From positions 1 to 40,549 of the forward strand of contig JADCHE010000092.1 of NCBI GenBank assembly GCA_020248665.1: a stretch of 40,549 nucleotides of DNA, written 5' to 3'. Positions 1 to 9,178 of this stretch are shown piece by piece. This DNA comes from Burkholderiales bacterium. GTDB lineage: Bacteria > Pseudomonadota > Gammaproteobacteria > Burkholderiales > Burkholderiaceae_E. Position numbers and translations under genes: made by a program. A model generated the notes under the pieces. It was given only the letters and a program-made list of their open reading frames with translations, was not told the DNA's origin and ran no database searches. The first letter of the stretch is position 1, and every line of letters begins with the position of its first letter.

Positions 1-1489
1 AGGCCGACTCGGACTCGTTCTCGAACCAGTGCGCGCGCGCCTTCATGATCAGCGCCTTCGCACGCTCCTCGTCGAGTCCCGTCGCCTCGACCAGCTCGTC
101 GACCGCGAGCTCGGCCAGTTCGTCGCGGGTGTGGACCTTCGCGTCGGCCAGCTTCGCGGCCAGGTCGCGGTCCATCCCTTCCAGGTTCAGCAGGTCCTCG
201 GTCGTGCTCTCGAGCTTCTCTTCCTTGGCGATCGCCTCGGTGAGCAGCACGTTGCGGGCACGGTCGCGGAGCTCGTTCACGGTGTCCTCGTCGAACGCCT
301 CGATCTCGAGCATCTCGTTGATCGGCACGTACGCGACTTCGTCGAGACTCGAGAAGCCCTCGTCGATCAGTATGTCGGCGACCTCCTCGTCGACGTCCAG
401 CTTCGCCATGAACATGTCGCGCAGCGCCTTGCGCTCGGCTTCCTGCTTACCGGCGCTCTCCTCGGCGGTCATGATGTTGATCTGCCAGCCGGTGAGCTCG
501 GAGGCGAGGCGCACGTTGCGCCCGCCGGTGCCGATCGCGAGCGCGAGGTTGTCCTCGTCGACGACCACGTCCATCGAGTGCTTCTCCTCGTCGACGACGA
601 TCGAGGAGACGTTGGCCGGCGCGAGCGCGCCGATCACGAACTGGGCCGGGTCCTCGGACCACAGCACGATGTCGACGCGCTCGCCGGCGAGCTCGCCGGT
701 GACCGCCTGCACGCGCGAGCCGCGCACGCCGACGCAAGTGCCGATCGGGTCGATGCGGCGGTCGGTGGTGTGCACGGCGATCTTGGCGCGCACGCCCGCG
801 TCGCGGGCCGCCGCCTTCACCTGCAGCAGGCCCTGCTCGATCTCGGGCACCTCCAGGCGGAAGAGCTCCATGATGAACTCGGGCGCGGTGCGCGACAGGA
901 TCAGCTGCGGGCCCCGGCCCTCGCGGTTGATCCGCGCGACCCAGCCGCGGACGCGGTCGCCGACGCGCAGGTTCTCCTTGGGGATCATCTGCTCGCGCGG
1001 AAGGCGCGCCTCGATCTTGCCGGACTCGATCACCGCGCCCTCGCGGTCGAGGCGCTTGATCGTGCCCGACAGCAGCGAGTCGCCGCGGCCGAGGAAGTCG
1101 TTGATGATCTGCTCGCGCTCCGCGTCGCGGATCTTCTGCAGGATCACCTGCTTGGCGGCCTGCGCGCCGATGCGGCCGAACTCGACGGGCTCGAGCTCCT
1201 CCTCGACGTACTCGCCGATCTCGATGTCCGGGATCTGCTTGCGCGCCTCGGTGAGGATGATCTGGAGGTCGTGGTCCTCGAGCTCGCCGTCGGGTACGAC
1301 GAGCCAGCGGCGGAACGACTCCGCCTCGCCGGTCTCGCGGTCGATCGAGACGCGCACGTCCGTCTCTTCGGTGAAGCGTTTCTTCGTCGCCGAGGCGAGC
1401 GCGCTCTCGAGCGCGGCGAACACCACCTCGCGCTCGACGCTCTTCTCGCGCGCCAACGCATCGACCAGCAACAGCACTTCGCGGCTCAT
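1..1489 (-). CDS. nusA: Transcription termination/antitermination factor NusA (3' end cut by window edge)
   Basis: NusA binds RNA polymerase and nascent RNA and modulates pausing, intrinsic termination and antitermination. The frame starts at ATG 1489 ([16 protein letters not shown]) and reads about 496 residues to the window edge. The N-terminal polymerase-binding domain comes first (about 1-130). An S1 domain follows (about 135-200, with [12 protein letters not shown]), then two KH domains carrying [10 protein letters not shown] and [17 protein letters not shown]. Two C-terminal acidic helix-hairpin repeats end around [18 protein letters not shown]. NusA of this class is about 490-500 residues, so only a few codons are missing. 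rimP lies 11 nt upstream on the same strand, the usual rimP-nusA-infB order; infB would lie outside the window. Identification is secure; the exact end is not visible. Confidence 0.96.
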   Translation of the reverse strand, partial: MSREVLLLVDALAREKSVEREVVFAALESALASATKKRFTEETDVRVSIDRETGEAESFRRWLVVPDGELEDHDLQIILTEARKQIPDIEIGEYVEEELEPVEFGRIGAQAAKQVILQKIRDAEREQIINDFLGRGDSLLSGTIKRLDREGAVIESGKIEARLPREQMIPKENLRVGDRVRGWVARINREGRGPQLILSRTAPEFIMELFRLEVPEIEQGLLQVKAAARDAGVRAKIAVHTTDRRIDPIGTCVGVRGSRVQAVTGELAGERVDIVLWSEDPAQFVIGALAPANVSSIVVDEEKHSMDVVVDEDNLALAIGTGGRNVRLASELTGWQINIMTAEESAGKQEAERKALRDMFMAKLDVDEEVADILIDEGFSSLDEVAYVPINEMLEIEAFDEDTVNELRDRARNVLLTEAIAKEEKLESTTEDLLNLEGMDRDLAAKLADAKVHTRDELAELAVDELVEATGLDEERAKALIMKARAHWFENESESA

Positions 1490-1500
1490 CGTGAAGCCTC

Positions 1501-2205
1501 CTAGAACTTGACCTTGGGCACCAGCCGCGCCCGCTCGACCTCGTCGAGCGTGAACGACAGCCTGCGCACCGTCTCGACGCCGGACGCATCCGGGGCGGGC
1601 TGCGCCTCGGACACGGCCTTCGCCGGTGAGTGTTTCGTCGCGGCCTTCGCGCCGCGCGCGGGGCCCTGCTTCGATCCCTTGCCGACCCCCTTCGCACCCT
1701 TCCCACCCTTCGCGCCCGGTTTGCCGGCCGGCGGCGCGTTCGGGTCGGGCAGCTCCAGCGCCCAGCGCTGCGCGGCGTTCGCCCCTTCCGCGCCGTCCAC
1801 CGCATCGTCGCGGACCAGCACGCCCGTGAAGTTGCGACGCCCGGACAGCGGCTCGCGCAGACGGATCGCGACTTCCTCGCCCTCGAAGCGCGCGTAGTCG
1901 GCCGCGCGCTTGAGCGGCCGGTCGAGCCCCGGCGACGACACCTCGAGGCGGGCGTAGTCGACGTTCTCCACCGTCAGCACGTGCGACAGCTGGTGGCTGA
2001 CCTTCTCGCAATCCTCCATCCGCACGGACGGAGGCAGCGCGCTCGGGTCGCGGGCCGGATCGGCCGGATCGGGGGACCTGTACGCTTCGGCCGGGAGGTC
2101 GATGAAGACGCGCAGCAGGCCGCGGCCCGCGAGCTCGACATCGACGAGGTCGTAGCCCAGCCCGCTCACGGTCCGCTCGATCACGGCTTGTACCGGCCCC
2201 ACCAC
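1501..2205 (-). CDS. rimP: Ribosome maturation factor RimP with a lysine/alanine-rich insertion
   Basis: RimP helps 30S subunit maturation. The N-terminal alpha/beta domain ([10 protein letters not shown], then [13 protein letters not shown] and [13 protein letters not shown]) and the end of the C-terminal SH3-like domain ([15 protein letters not shown]) are typical. From GTG 2205 the protein is 234 residues, against about 150-160 for the family. The excess is a short Pro/Asp/Ala insert in the N-terminal domain and a stretch of about 55 residues rich in Lys, Gly, Ala and Pro (residues about 153-207) inside the C-terminal domain. An in-frame ATG at 2262 is not credible because it lies inside the terminator hairpin at 2236-2263. 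GGAG at 2217-2220 would serve TTG 2211 (5 nt) or GTG 2205 (11 nt), so the start is uncertain by a few codons. nusA follows after 11 nt. Confidence 0.93.
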   Translation of the reverse strand: MVGPVQAVIERTVSGLGYDLVDVELAGRGLLRVFIDLPAEAYRSPDPADPARDPSALPPSVRMEDCEKVSHQLSHVLTVENVDYARLEVSSPGLDRPLKRAADYARFEGEEVAIRLREPLSGRRNFTGVLVRDDAVDGAEGANAAQRWALELPDPNAPPAGKPGAKGGKGAKGVGKGSKQGPARGAKAATKHSPAKAVSEAQPAPDASGVETVRRLSFTLDEVERARLVPKVKF

Positions 2206-2235
2206 CGCCAACGACGCTCCACGCCAACCGACCGG

Positions 2236-2263
2236 AAAAAAAAATGGGCTTGGCCAGCCCATT
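2236..2263 (-). terminator. Intrinsic terminator / attenuator in the rimP leader
   Basis: Read on the minus strand this is an 8-bp stem AATGGGCT / AGCCCATT with a 5-nt loop, followed directly by a run of T residues (nine Ts from 2244 to 2236, the first two overlapping the stem). It lies between rluB and rimP, downstream of a possible -10 box at 2311-2316. It could end rluB transcription, or attenuate rimP-nusA transcription as in proteobacterial rimP leaders. Confidence 0.85.
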
Positions 2264-2310
2264 CACTCGATTCGAGCACGCTCGCGAGAGGCGAGGTGTC
2301 TAGCCTGACG

Positions 2311-2316
2311 AGTATA
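2311..2316 (-). promoter_or_regulatory. Possible -10 box for rimP-nusA
   Basis: TATACT on the minus strand in an AT-poor background, about 105 nt upstream of the rimP start and just upstream of the leader terminator. No convincing -35 hexamer is seen at 16-18 nt, so this is tentative. Confidence 0.4.
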
Positions 2317-2404
2317 GCGGAAAAGCGGGCGGAAGGCGATCCGGGCGGCGGCCGCGCCGGCTACGCCGGCCGTGGTCGGCACGCCGCGGCGACGCTGCGG
2401 CCGC

Positions 2405-4342
2405 TCAGCCCGCGGGGCCGCGTCGCCGGCCGCCGCCGCCCGAGCGATTGCCGCCGCTGCGGTTGCCGCCGCCGCCGCCCGCGCCGCCGCCCCCGCCGCC
2501 CGAACGGTTGCCACGCGGGCCGCCCTGCCCGCCGCGGCCGCCACCGGCCGGCTTGGCGCCGGGGAATCCGCCCGAAGGGAAGCCGGTGCTCGCGTTGCCG
2601 CCAGCGCCGAAGCGGGCACCGGCCCCCTGGCCGCTGCCCTGGCCGCCCGCACCGCCGCGCTTGCGCCCGCGACGGCCCTGGCCGGTCGGCTTCGGCGCGC
2701 CCGGCAGCCCCGGCTGGCCAAACCCCGAGCCTGCGCCGAAGCGCTGCTCGCGGGTGTTCTTGCGCACCGTCCGCAGGATCCCCGAGAGGTGCGCGTCGGC
2801 GGAACTCGGCTGCCAGTCGTCATCGTGGAGGTCGACGCCGCGACGGCCGCGCCCGCCCGCGGGCGGGTCGTCCTGCGCGAGGAACGCCGGCTGGCGATCG
2901 TCCTCGTCGAGCTCGTCCTCATCGTCCTCGTCGTCCCGCGCGGCGACGCGCTGCGGCGCGTCGTCGTCGGCCGCCCCGGTATCGACCGACGCGCCGCGCA
3001 GCGAAGCGTCGTCGTCCGGCGCCTCGTCGCCGGCGTCGGCGTCCGCCGCGCGCGGCGCGCCGCCCGACTGCGGCGCGGCGTGCTTCAGCAGGGACACCAG
3101 CGCCTGCGCATCGGCCTCGCCCAGCTCCACCCAGCGCCCGCGCGCGAGCCCGCGCGGCAGGCCGATCGGGCCGAAGCGGATGCGTACGAGCCGCGAGACG
3201 GTGAGGCCCACGGTCTCGAAGATCCGGCGCACCTCGCGGTTTCGCCCCTCCGAGATCGCCACCCGATACCAGTGGTTCGCACCGTCGCCGCCGACGTCCT
3301 CGAGCGCGGAGAACGCGGCCGGGCCGTCCTCGAGCGGCACGCCGGCGAGCAGCTTCTCGCGGGTCTCGTCGTCGATGCGCCCGAGGATGCGGACCGCGTA
3401 CTCGCGCTCCCAGCCGTATCGCGGGTGCATCAGCTTGTTCGCGACGTCGCCGGAGGTGGTGAAGACCAGCAGGCCCTCGGTGTTGAAGTCCAGGCGCCCG
3501 ACCGCGACCCAGCGCGCGCCCTTCAGACGCGGCAGACGCTCGAAGACCGTCGAGCGCTGGCCCGGGTCGTCGCGGCTGCAGATCTCGCCGGGCGGCTTGT
3601 GGTACAGGAGCACCTTGGGCGCCTGCTTCTGGGCCGGAAGGCGCCGGTTGATCGAACGACCGTTGACGCGGATCTGGTCGCTCGGGCCGATCCGCTGACC
3701 GACGTGGGCCGGCTGGCCGTTGACCGACACGCGGCCGGCGACGATCAACTCCTCCATCTCGCGCCGCGAGCCGATCCCCGCGTCGGCGAGCAGCTTGTGC
3801 AGCTTCGGCGCGTCGTCGTCGGAGACCGCGCGTGCGCGGACGTTGCGGCCGTCGCGCCGGCGCGGGTCGTTCGCGTCGACGCCGATCCGCGCCTGGCGCG
3901 AGTAGACCGGGATCGCCTGCTCGGGATCGGCCGGTGCATCGGCGGCCGGTGCGGCTTCGCCCTCGCGCGGCTCGCGGCCTTCGCGTCCGCCTCGTCCGCG
4001 GCGTCGGCTGAAGCGCCCTCGCAGGCCCTTCGGGCCGCGCTGCTCGCGTCCGTCACCGGCCTCGCCGTCCGCACCGCCCTGGCCCGCCGTGCCGCCGGCC
4101 GGCGCCTCGGCGCCCTCGCCGCGCGCGGCGACCGGCTCGCGCGGCGCTCGGGGCGCGGGTGCACCTTCGTCGTTCGCCGCAGCCGCAGGTGCGCCCGGAT
4201 CGGCGTCACCACCGCCCGCGCCTGCGCCTGCGCCACCGCCGCGACGGCTGCGGCGCCGGGGCCGCGGAGCAGCCGTGCCGTCGGGGGACGTCGTGCCGGC
4301 GACGGGGACGGCGGACTCGGTGGGTTCTGAATGCTCGCTCAT
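2405..4342 (-). CDS. rluB: 23S rRNA pseudouridine synthase RluB with long disordered N- and C-terminal tails
   Basis: RsuA/RluB-family pseudouridine synthase; RluB modifies U2605 of 23S rRNA in E. coli. The protein is 645 residues from ATG 4342, about twice the usual length. Residues 1-175 are low complexity (Arg/Gly/Ala/Pro). An S4 RNA-binding domain follows (about 178-235, with [20 protein letters not shown]), then the catalytic domain (about 242-420) with the [11 protein letters not shown] motif (catalytic Asp about 285) and [11 protein letters not shown]. Residues 421-645 are an acidic segment and then a Gly/Arg/Asn/Ser-rich tail with repeated NRSGG units. The start codon overlaps the scpB stop as ATGA, so the two genes are translationally linked. 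The core assignment is secure; the tails are family-variable and probably unstructured. Confidence 0.93.
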   Translation of the reverse strand: MSEHSEPTESAVPVAGTTSPDGTAAPRPRRRSRRGGGAGAGAGGGDADPGAPAAAANDEGAPAPRAPREPVAARGEGAEAPAGGTAGQGGADGEAGDGREQRGPKGLRGRFSRRRGRGGREGREPREGEAAPAADAPADPEQAIPVYSRQARIGVDANDPRRRDGRNVRARAVSDDDAPKLHKLLADAGIGSRREMEELIVAGRVSVNGQPAHVGQRIGPSDQIRVNGRSINRRLPAQKQAPKVLLYHKPPGEICSRDDPGQRSTVFERLPRLKGARWVAVGRLDFNTEGLLVFTTSGDVANKLMHPRYGWEREYAVRILGRIDDETREKLLAGVPLEDGPAAFSALEDVGGDGANHWYRVAISEGRNREVRRIFETVGLTVSRLVRIRFGPIGLPRGLARGRWVELGEADAQALVSLLKHAAPQSGGAPRAADADAGDEAPDDDASLRGASVDTGAADDDAPQRVAARDDEDDEDELDEDDRQPAFLAQDDPPAGGRGRRGVDLHDDDWQPSSADAHLSGILRTVRKNTREQRFGAGSGFGQPGLPGAPKPTGQGRRGRKRGGAGGQGSGQGAGARFGAGGNASTGFPSGGFPGAKPAGGGRGGQGGPRGNRSGGGGGGAGGGGGNRSGGNRSGGGGRRRGPAG

Positions 4343-5181
4343 GGATCGGGCTGGTAGTCGAGGGCGGGGCGAAGCGGGAAGACGGGGGACGGGGTGGCGC
4401 CGTCGGTCGGCGCGGCGCCCGGCGGATGCCGGACGGCAGGGGCCGGGTCGTCGACCGGCAGGGGTGCGGCGTCGGCCGGTGGCGAACCGCGGTCGTCGCC
4501 GGACGCGGTGGGCTGCGCGTCGTGCGCCAGCGCGTCGTCGGCCGGCGCGTCGTCCGATGCGGACGGATCGGCCGGCGGCACGGACTCGCCGGGCGGCGCC
4601 GACGCATCGGCGTCCGAATCCGAGAACGCGATCAGCCGCTGCCCGATCGCCTGCGCCGCGGTACCGTCGGACTCGAGCGGGGGCAGCTCCTGCAGCGTGC
4701 GCAGCCCGAGGTCGTCGAGGAACTGGCGCGTCGTCGCGAACAGCGCCGGGCGGCCCACGACGTCCTTGTGCCCGATGACCTCGATCCAGCCGCGGTCCTC
4801 GAGCGTCTTGACGATCTGCGCTGACACCGCGACACCGCGGATCTCCTCGATGTCGCCGCGCGTGACCGGCTGGCGATAAGCGATGATCGCGAGCGTCTCG
4901 AGCACCGCGCGCGAGTAGCGCGGCGGCCGCTCCGGATGCAGGCGTGCGACGAAGCGCGCGATGTCGGGCGCCGTCTGGAACCGCCAGCCGCTCGCGAGCG
5001 GCACGAGCTCGACGCCGCGCCCCTGCCAGTCGCCGCGCAGTTCGTCGAGCAACGCGCGCACGGTGTCCTGCCCGACCTCGACCTCGTCGGCGAACAGGCG
5101 GCGCAACTCCGAGACGGGCATCGGCTGCTGTGAACACAGCAGCGCCGCCTCGATGATGCGCTTGACGTCCGCGGTGTTCAT
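4339..5181 (-). CDS. scpB: Chromosome segregation and condensation protein ScpB
   Basis: ScpB is the winged-helix kleisin-associated subunit of the SMC-ScpAB condensin complex. The first 180 residues or so match the family: [20 protein letters not shown], the second winged helix with [30 protein letters not shown], and [15 protein letters not shown]. About 100 further residues are rich in Ala, Asp and Pro and look disordered. GTG 5184 sits directly before ATG 5181; the ATG is used here. The 3' end overlaps rluB by ATGA. No scpA is visible in the window. Confidence 0.93.
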   Translation of the reverse strand: MNTADVKRIIEAALLCSQQPMPVSELRRLFADEVEVGQDTVRALLDELRGDWQGRGVELVPLASGWRFQTAPDIARFVARLHPERPPRYSRAVLETLAIIAYRQPVTRGDIEEIRGVAVSAQIVKTLEDRGWIEVIGHKDVVGRPALFATTRQFLDDLGLRTLQELPPLESDGTAAQAIGQRLIAFSDSDADASAPPGESVPPADPSASDDAPADDALAHDAQPTASGDDRGSPPADAAPLPVDDPAPAVRHPPGAAPTDGATPSPVFPLRPALDYQPDP

Positions 5182-5184
5182 CAC

Positions 5185-5587
5185 GCGGCAGGAACCCTAT
5201 GTCTATCGGATGGACGGCCTGACTCGGACCGCGGCACGGGCTTCGAACGGGCATCGCGCCGGAGGCGGACCGCGGGGGCGGCTTCGCGTGGACGTGCTGC
5301 GCGATGCGGGTCGGTCGGTTCGACCGGGGGTCGGGACCCGACGCCACGGCGCGTCCGGCCGGCGGCCCCTCGGGAACCGCCCTCTCGACACTCGATCGGC
5401 CATCATAGCAGCAACGTCGTCGCGCCAACAAGCCGACGCATCGGCCCGGTTCGCTCCGGGAACGACGCCTGCCTACCCGGCGTCCACCGGGGACCCAACG
5501 GCACCCGCCGTTCCGGCCCCGGGCGGCCCTGGCGCGGGGCGGTTCGCACGCGCCGTGCCGACCACGCGATCCGACAGGCGTGACGGC
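5185..5587. other. Intergenic region without recognised gene
   Basis: About 400 bp between scpB (leftward) and the KGG gene (rightward). Short frames exist on both strands but none resembles a known protein. It must hold the promoter for the scpB-rluB operon and probably that of the KGG gene; no clear sigma-70 pair could be picked out. Confidence 0.5.
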
Positions 5588-5803
5588 ATGGCTCGAGACA
5601 ACAACCGCGGAGCCCCCCCCCCGCGCGGATTCGCCTCGATGGATCCCGAGAAGCAGCGGGAGATCGCGAGCAAGCGCGGCCAGGCGAGCAAGGGCAACTT
5701 CGCCGACGATTCCGAACGCGCGGCCGAGGCCGGCCGCAAGGGCGGCCCGCAGCGCCACGGCGGTCGCGGCGCGCCGGGCGCCCGAGGGGCGCCCGGCGCG
5801 TCA
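5588..5803 (+). CDS. KGG-motif stress-induced protein (Con-10/GsiB-like); no in-frame stop found
   Basis: The frame from ATG 5588 reads MARDNNRG, a proline run, [18 protein letters not shown], then [18 protein letters not shown] and HGGRG. This is the small hydrophilic KGG-repeat family (general stress proteins of the GsiB/Con-10 type), usually 60-80 residues. The first KGG unit has Arg in place of a Gly. A run of nine Cs (5615-5623) encodes the prolines. Homologues normally stop soon after HGGRG, but here the frame stays open for several hundred more codons antisense to the convergent S8 protease gene, so the end given is only where family similarity and the 5770-5800 hairpin end. This may reflect an assembly error, a lost stop, or decay. 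Confidence 0.6.
5770..5800. terminator. 13-bp GC-only hairpin between convergent genes
   Basis: Perfect inverted repeat: arms 5770-5782 and 5788-5800, loop CGAGG. It overlaps the tail of the KGG frame and ends 1 nt before the stop of the convergent S8 protease gene. There is no T run on either side, so it may be a bidirectional hairpin without a classical U tract, or simply a repeat. Confidence 0.5.
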
Positions 5804-7927
5804 GAAGATCCGGCGCCAGCGCAGCGCGAGCATCGTGTCGTCGGGCGCAGCTGCGTCGTGGTTCGGCTCGCGCCGCAGCGCGAGCACCGCGCCGACCTGC
5901 GTGTCCCGCCCGATCGCACGCCGGTAGGCGAATTCGAACACCCGCTCGCGTCCGACCGGCACGAGCGAGTAGCGGCGCGTGCCGGTGATCGGCGCGCCGT
6001 CGGCGTCGACGCCGGTCTGAAGCGTCGCGACCGCCTCGCCCGAGCGCGTGCGCATCGGCTGCGACATCGCCAGCGACAGCGCGTCGCCGGCGTGGAACGC
6101 ATCGGCGAGCACGACCGCGAGCGAACCCGCGTCGCTGCGCGCGTCGCCGACCGACGAGACCAGGCCGGGCCCGCTGCGTCCCGGCGTGCGGCCCTGCGCC
6201 CAGGTCGCCGCGACGACCGCGCCGGGCGCGACGCGCCAGGCCCCGCCCACCTGCAGCGCGTCGGTGCGCACCGCCTCCGACATCGAGAAGCCGCCGGATC
6301 CGACCGCACCCAGCCAGGCGCCCTGCTCGACCGAACGGGACCAGCCGCTCGACAGCAGCAGCGTCTCGCCGATGCGCCGACTCACCTCGACGATGGACGT
6401 GCGGGCGTCGACCGGCGCCCAGCCGCTGCCCGAGCTCTCGGTCGCGGTGCCGCCGAACACGCCGGCCTTGAAGGTCGTGTCGCCGACCGACAGGCCGCGC
6501 GCGAGGAGCGCGCCGCGCGGACCGAGCGACGCATACGGGTTCGACAGCGCGGCGACGTCGAGCCCCGCCGCGACGCCGAAGTAGTCGCGCGCGCGGGCCC
6601 CGGCGCCGAAGGCGAGCTCGCCGGCCGCGTCGCGCGAGACCATCGAGAACGAGTCGTTCGGCCGCAGCGCCATCCGAGCGCCGCCGGCGAACGTACGCTC
6701 GAGGCGCTCCATCCGCGCGTCCATCGCGTCGAACGCGCGCGCGACCTGCATCGGCAGCGGCGCGACGACCCGGTTGCCGAGGTCGGCCGCAAAGTCGCGG
6801 CGGTAGGCGTCGCTCGCCACCACCAGGATCCCGTCGCGGGCCGCGGCCCGCGCGAGCGCGACGGTCGCGGGCGAGGTGCGCAGCCCGGTCGAGGCGAGCG
6901 GCACCTCGCCGCCGGCGACCGCGGTGGTCAGCGTGCCGACCGGCCGCAGCGCGGCCTCGACGTCGAGCAGCCCGCGTCCGTAGACCGGGTCCGTCCCGGG
7001 GGCGCCGAGGTCGCGTGCGGTGGCCAGCAGGATCGACGCCGCCTCGCGCGGCGTGAGCCGGGGCCAGATCGACTGCAGCAGCGCGGCCGCGCCGGACACC
7101 GCGGGCGCCGCCATCGACGTGCCCGACACCCGCGCGTAGGCGTCGTCGACGCCGGCGTAGCTCGACAGCACGCCGACGCCCGGCGCGACCAGGTACCACT
7201 GCGCGGTATCGCCCGCGCGATTCGACCAGGGCGCGATGCGGTTCTCTGCGTCCACCGCGCCCACGGCGACGATCGCGCCCCGAGCGCCGGGGCCGTTCGC
7301 CCACGCCTCGCGCGCGAAGCGCGCCGGCCAGTCGGGATGCGCCGCGCCGCGGTTGCCCGCCGCCACCACGACCAGCGCACCGGACGCGGTCGCGTCTCGC
7401 AGCGCCGCGCCGGCGATCGGAGCGCTCGCCGCGAGGCTCAGGTTCAGGATGCCGGCGCGGGCCGCGGCCCAGCGAACGCCGGACGAGAGCACCGCGTCGG
7501 TCGCACCCTCTCCCGCGAACACCCGCACCGGCAGGATCCACGCCTCGGGGGCGACGCCGGTGATGCCCGCGCCGTCGCGCGCGGCGGCGACGAGGCCGGC
7601 GACGTGCGTGCCGTGGCCGCTGCCGTCGCGCGTGTCGGTGCCGCCGGTGAGCGCGTCGTAGCCTCGCAGCAGCCGCCCTGCCAGTTCACCGTGCGAGTCG
7701 AGCACGCCCGAGTCGAGCAACCCGACGACGACGCCGGCGCCCAGGCCGCCGCGCGACCAGGCCGACGGCGCGCCCACCCGCAGTGCGGTCGACGAGGCCG
7801 CCGCCTCGGCCTCGAACGCCGCCGGATCGGCCGCCCGGACCGGACCGGCACAGGCCAGCGAGAGGACGAGGCCGAGGGTCGCGCCGAGGCGCGACGGGGG
7901 CGGAGTGCGGCGGGAGCGGGAGCGCAT
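5801..7927 (-). CDS. S8 (subtilisin-like) serine protease autotransporter
   Basis: Predicted secreted or surface-anchored subtilase, 708 residues from ATG 7927. Residues 1-32 form a Sec signal peptide (Arg-rich start, hydrophobic core, GPVRA at the cleavage site). The peptidase S8 domain (about 60-380) has the full triad: Asp72 in LLDSGV, His105 in GSGHGTHVAG and Ser271 in GTSMAAP, plus oxyanion Asn192 in AAGN. The remaining 330 residues or so lack cysteines and end in LRWRRIF; a terminal Phe is typical of an outer-membrane beta-barrel. The whole is shorter than many autotransporters (about 1000 residues). It is divergent from the DUF1653-HD gene. The barrel call is inference from the C-terminus and position. 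Confidence 0.85.
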   Translation of the reverse strand: MRSRSRRTPPPSRLGATLGLVLSLACAGPVRAADPAAFEAEAAASSTALRVGAPSAWSRGGLGAGVVVGLLDSGVLDSHGELAGRLLRGYDALTGGTDTRDGSGHGTHVAGLVAAARDGAGITGVAPEAWILPVRVFAGEGATDAVLSSGVRWAAARAGILNLSLAASAPIAGAALRDATASGALVVVAAGNRGAAHPDWPARFAREAWANGPGARGAIVAVGAVDAENRIAPWSNRAGDTAQWYLVAPGVGVLSSYAGVDDAYARVSGTSMAAPAVSGAAALLQSIWPRLTPREAASILLATARDLGAPGTDPVYGRGLLDVEAALRPVGTLTTAVAGGEVPLASTGLRTSPATVALARAAARDGILVVASDAYRRDFAADLGNRVVAPLPMQVARAFDAMDARMERLERTFAGGARMALRPNDSFSMVSRDAAGELAFGAGARARDYFGVAAGLDVAALSNPYASLGPRGALLARGLSVGDTTFKAGVFGGTATESSGSGWAPVDARTSIVEVSRRIGETLLLSSGWSRSVEQGAWLGAVGSGGFSMSEAVRTDALQVGGAWRVAPGAVVAATWAQGRTPGRSGPGLVSSVGDARSDAGSLAVVLADAFHAGDALSLAMSQPMRTRSGEAVATLQTGVDADGAPITGTRRYSLVPVGRERVFEFAYRRAIGRDTQVGAVLALRREPNHDAAAPDDTMLALRWRRIF

Positions 7928-8017
7928 GGGGCGGGAACCTGACCCTGCGAAGGGTCGGCGCTCGCGCGACCGGCGTCCCGGAATCCTGTCACGCAGCGCG
8001 CGACCTCGTCCCTCGAG

Positions 8018-8037
8018 GGTGTGCGGGTTCGCACACC
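8018..8037. promoter_or_regulatory. Perfect inverted repeat upstream of the DUF1653-HD gene
   Basis: GGTGTGCG, loop GGTT, CGCACACC, with arms of 8 bp. It lies 26 nt upstream of ATG 8064 and 90 nt upstream of the divergent S8 protease start. It could be an operator or an RNA hairpin in the 5' leader. Confidence 0.5.
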
Positions 8038-8063
8038 GGGGGCGATTCCGCGACAATCGGCCG

Positions 8064-8915
8064 ATGGACGCCTCGACCGTTCCGTTTGCGCCGGGCTCGC
8101 TCGTCCAGCACTGGAAGGGTGGGCTGTACCGCATCGACGCGATCGCCGTGCGCGAGGCCGACGGCGCGACCGACGTCGTGTACCGGCTGCTCGCGGACCC
8201 GTCCGCTCGGGCGTGGACCCGACTGCTGTCGGGCTTCGTCGAAGCCGTCGAGGGTCTCGACGGCGAAGCGCGCCCGCGATTCGTCCCGATCGCACTGCCG
8301 GACGACGCGCGGCTGCGCGTCGCGGCCGCCGCGACCGGCGTGCCCGGCGACGTCGTCGAAGCGACCCTCGCGCGCTACCGGGAGCCCCAGCGCCACTACC
8401 ACGCGAACTGGCACGTCCATGACGTGTTCGCGCGCGCCGACGCGCAGGGCCTGTCGCTCGACCGCGCGCAGGTGCTCGCGCTGCTGTTCCACGATGCGGT
8501 GTACGTCGCGGGCGCCCCCGCCGGCGTCAACGAGGCGCTGTCCGCGCTGCTGCTGCGCCAGGCCGCCGCCGGACGCGACGCGCTGCCGGCGCAGGACGTC
8601 GAGCGCGCGTGCGCGATGATCGAGGACACCGCCTCGCACCGCGCGCGGGACGATGCCGGCGCGACGGTCGTCGCGCTCGACCTGGCGACGCTCGGCGACG
8701 AGCCCGCGCGCTTCGACGCGTGGACGGAGCTGGTCTGGCTCGAGTACCGCCACCTGTTCTCGGGCGAGCCCGATCCGCGCGGCGCGTTCATGCGCCGTCG
8801 CGTGCGGGTGCTCTCCGCGCTGCTCGAGGCGACGCGCGACGCCGCGCTGCTGCCCGGCTGCCGCGAGCGCTTCGCGGGCAACCTGGAGCGGCTCGCGCGA
8901 CGCGTGCCGGCCTGA
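8064..8915 (+). CDS. DUF1653-HD domain fusion, predicted metal-dependent phosphohydrolase
   Basis: A 283-residue protein from ATG 8064. The first 70 residues resemble DUF1653 (QHWKGGLYRID, then VVYRLL and a typical phenylalanine-rich end). The second part is an HD-superfamily domain of the small predicted phosphohydrolase type: RHYHANWHVHDVF (about 110-122), then LLFHDAVY with His143-Asp144, then NEALSALLL. Known HD enzymes of this type hydrolyse phosphoesters of nucleotides, but the substrate here cannot be read. The two domains usually occur as separate proteins, so the fusion is notable. An upstream in-frame ATG at 7905 would add a basic, unfamily-like segment and was not used. Confidence 0.75.
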   Translation: MDASTVPFAPGSLVQHWKGGLYRIDAIAVREADGATDVVYRLLADPSARAWTRLLSGFVEAVEGLDGEARPRFVPIALPDDARLRVAAAATGVPGDVVEATLARYREPQRHYHANWHVHDVFARADAQGLSLDRAQVLALLFHDAVYVAGAPAGVNEALSALLLRQAAAGRDALPAQDVERACAMIEDTASHRARDDAGATVVALDLATLGDEPARFDAWTELVWLEYRHLFSGEPDPRGAFMRRRVRVLSALLEATRDAALLPGCRERFAGNLERLARRVPA

Positions 8916-8928
8916 GCGCGCGTGAGCG

Positions 8929-9138
8929 CGCCGGCGGGTTGGGGGTCGGCTCGCCGATGCGGCGCAGCCGGATGCGGTCCCGGTGGTGGAACGGCTCGGA
9001 CTGTCCGAGGATCTCCAGCACGGTGTCCTCGTCGTAGCTCCAGCCGCCGTCGTCGTGGATCGTCACGCGGATCCTGAGCTCGACGGTCCGGAACGCGTGG
9101 TCGAGGAACGGGGCCGAGCACACGCCCCAGGTGTGCAA
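8929..9138 (-). pseudogene. C-terminal fragment of a conserved beta-barrel (heme-binding/FABP-like) protein
   Basis: A minus-strand frame reads HTWGVCSAPFLDHAF, then DDGGWSYDEDTVLEILGQ, EPFHHRDRIRLRRIG and PTPNPPA. This resembles the C-terminal third of a lipocalin/FABP-like heme-binding family as recalled. There is no plausible full-length start: the same frame upstream runs straight into cheZ coding sequence, and only TTG 9138 is available. Homologues end near PTPNP, yet no stop follows until 8788, inside the convergent HD gene. It is best read as a remnant left by deletion of the 5' part next to cheZ. The family name is tentative. Confidence 0.45.
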
Positions 9139-9178
9139 CCCGCGGGGCGCGCCGCCCGAGCGACGTGGCCCGGACGGG

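Noticed and set aside
2206-2262. ATG 2262 as the rimP start
   Set aside because: It lies inside the terminator stem and adds residues (FFFP) encoded by the T run; GTG or TTG starts downstream have a ribosome binding site.
4961-7942. Long plus-strand frame from scpB through the S8 protease
   Set aside because: It is antisense to two well-supported genes; only 5588-5803 resembles a protein family.
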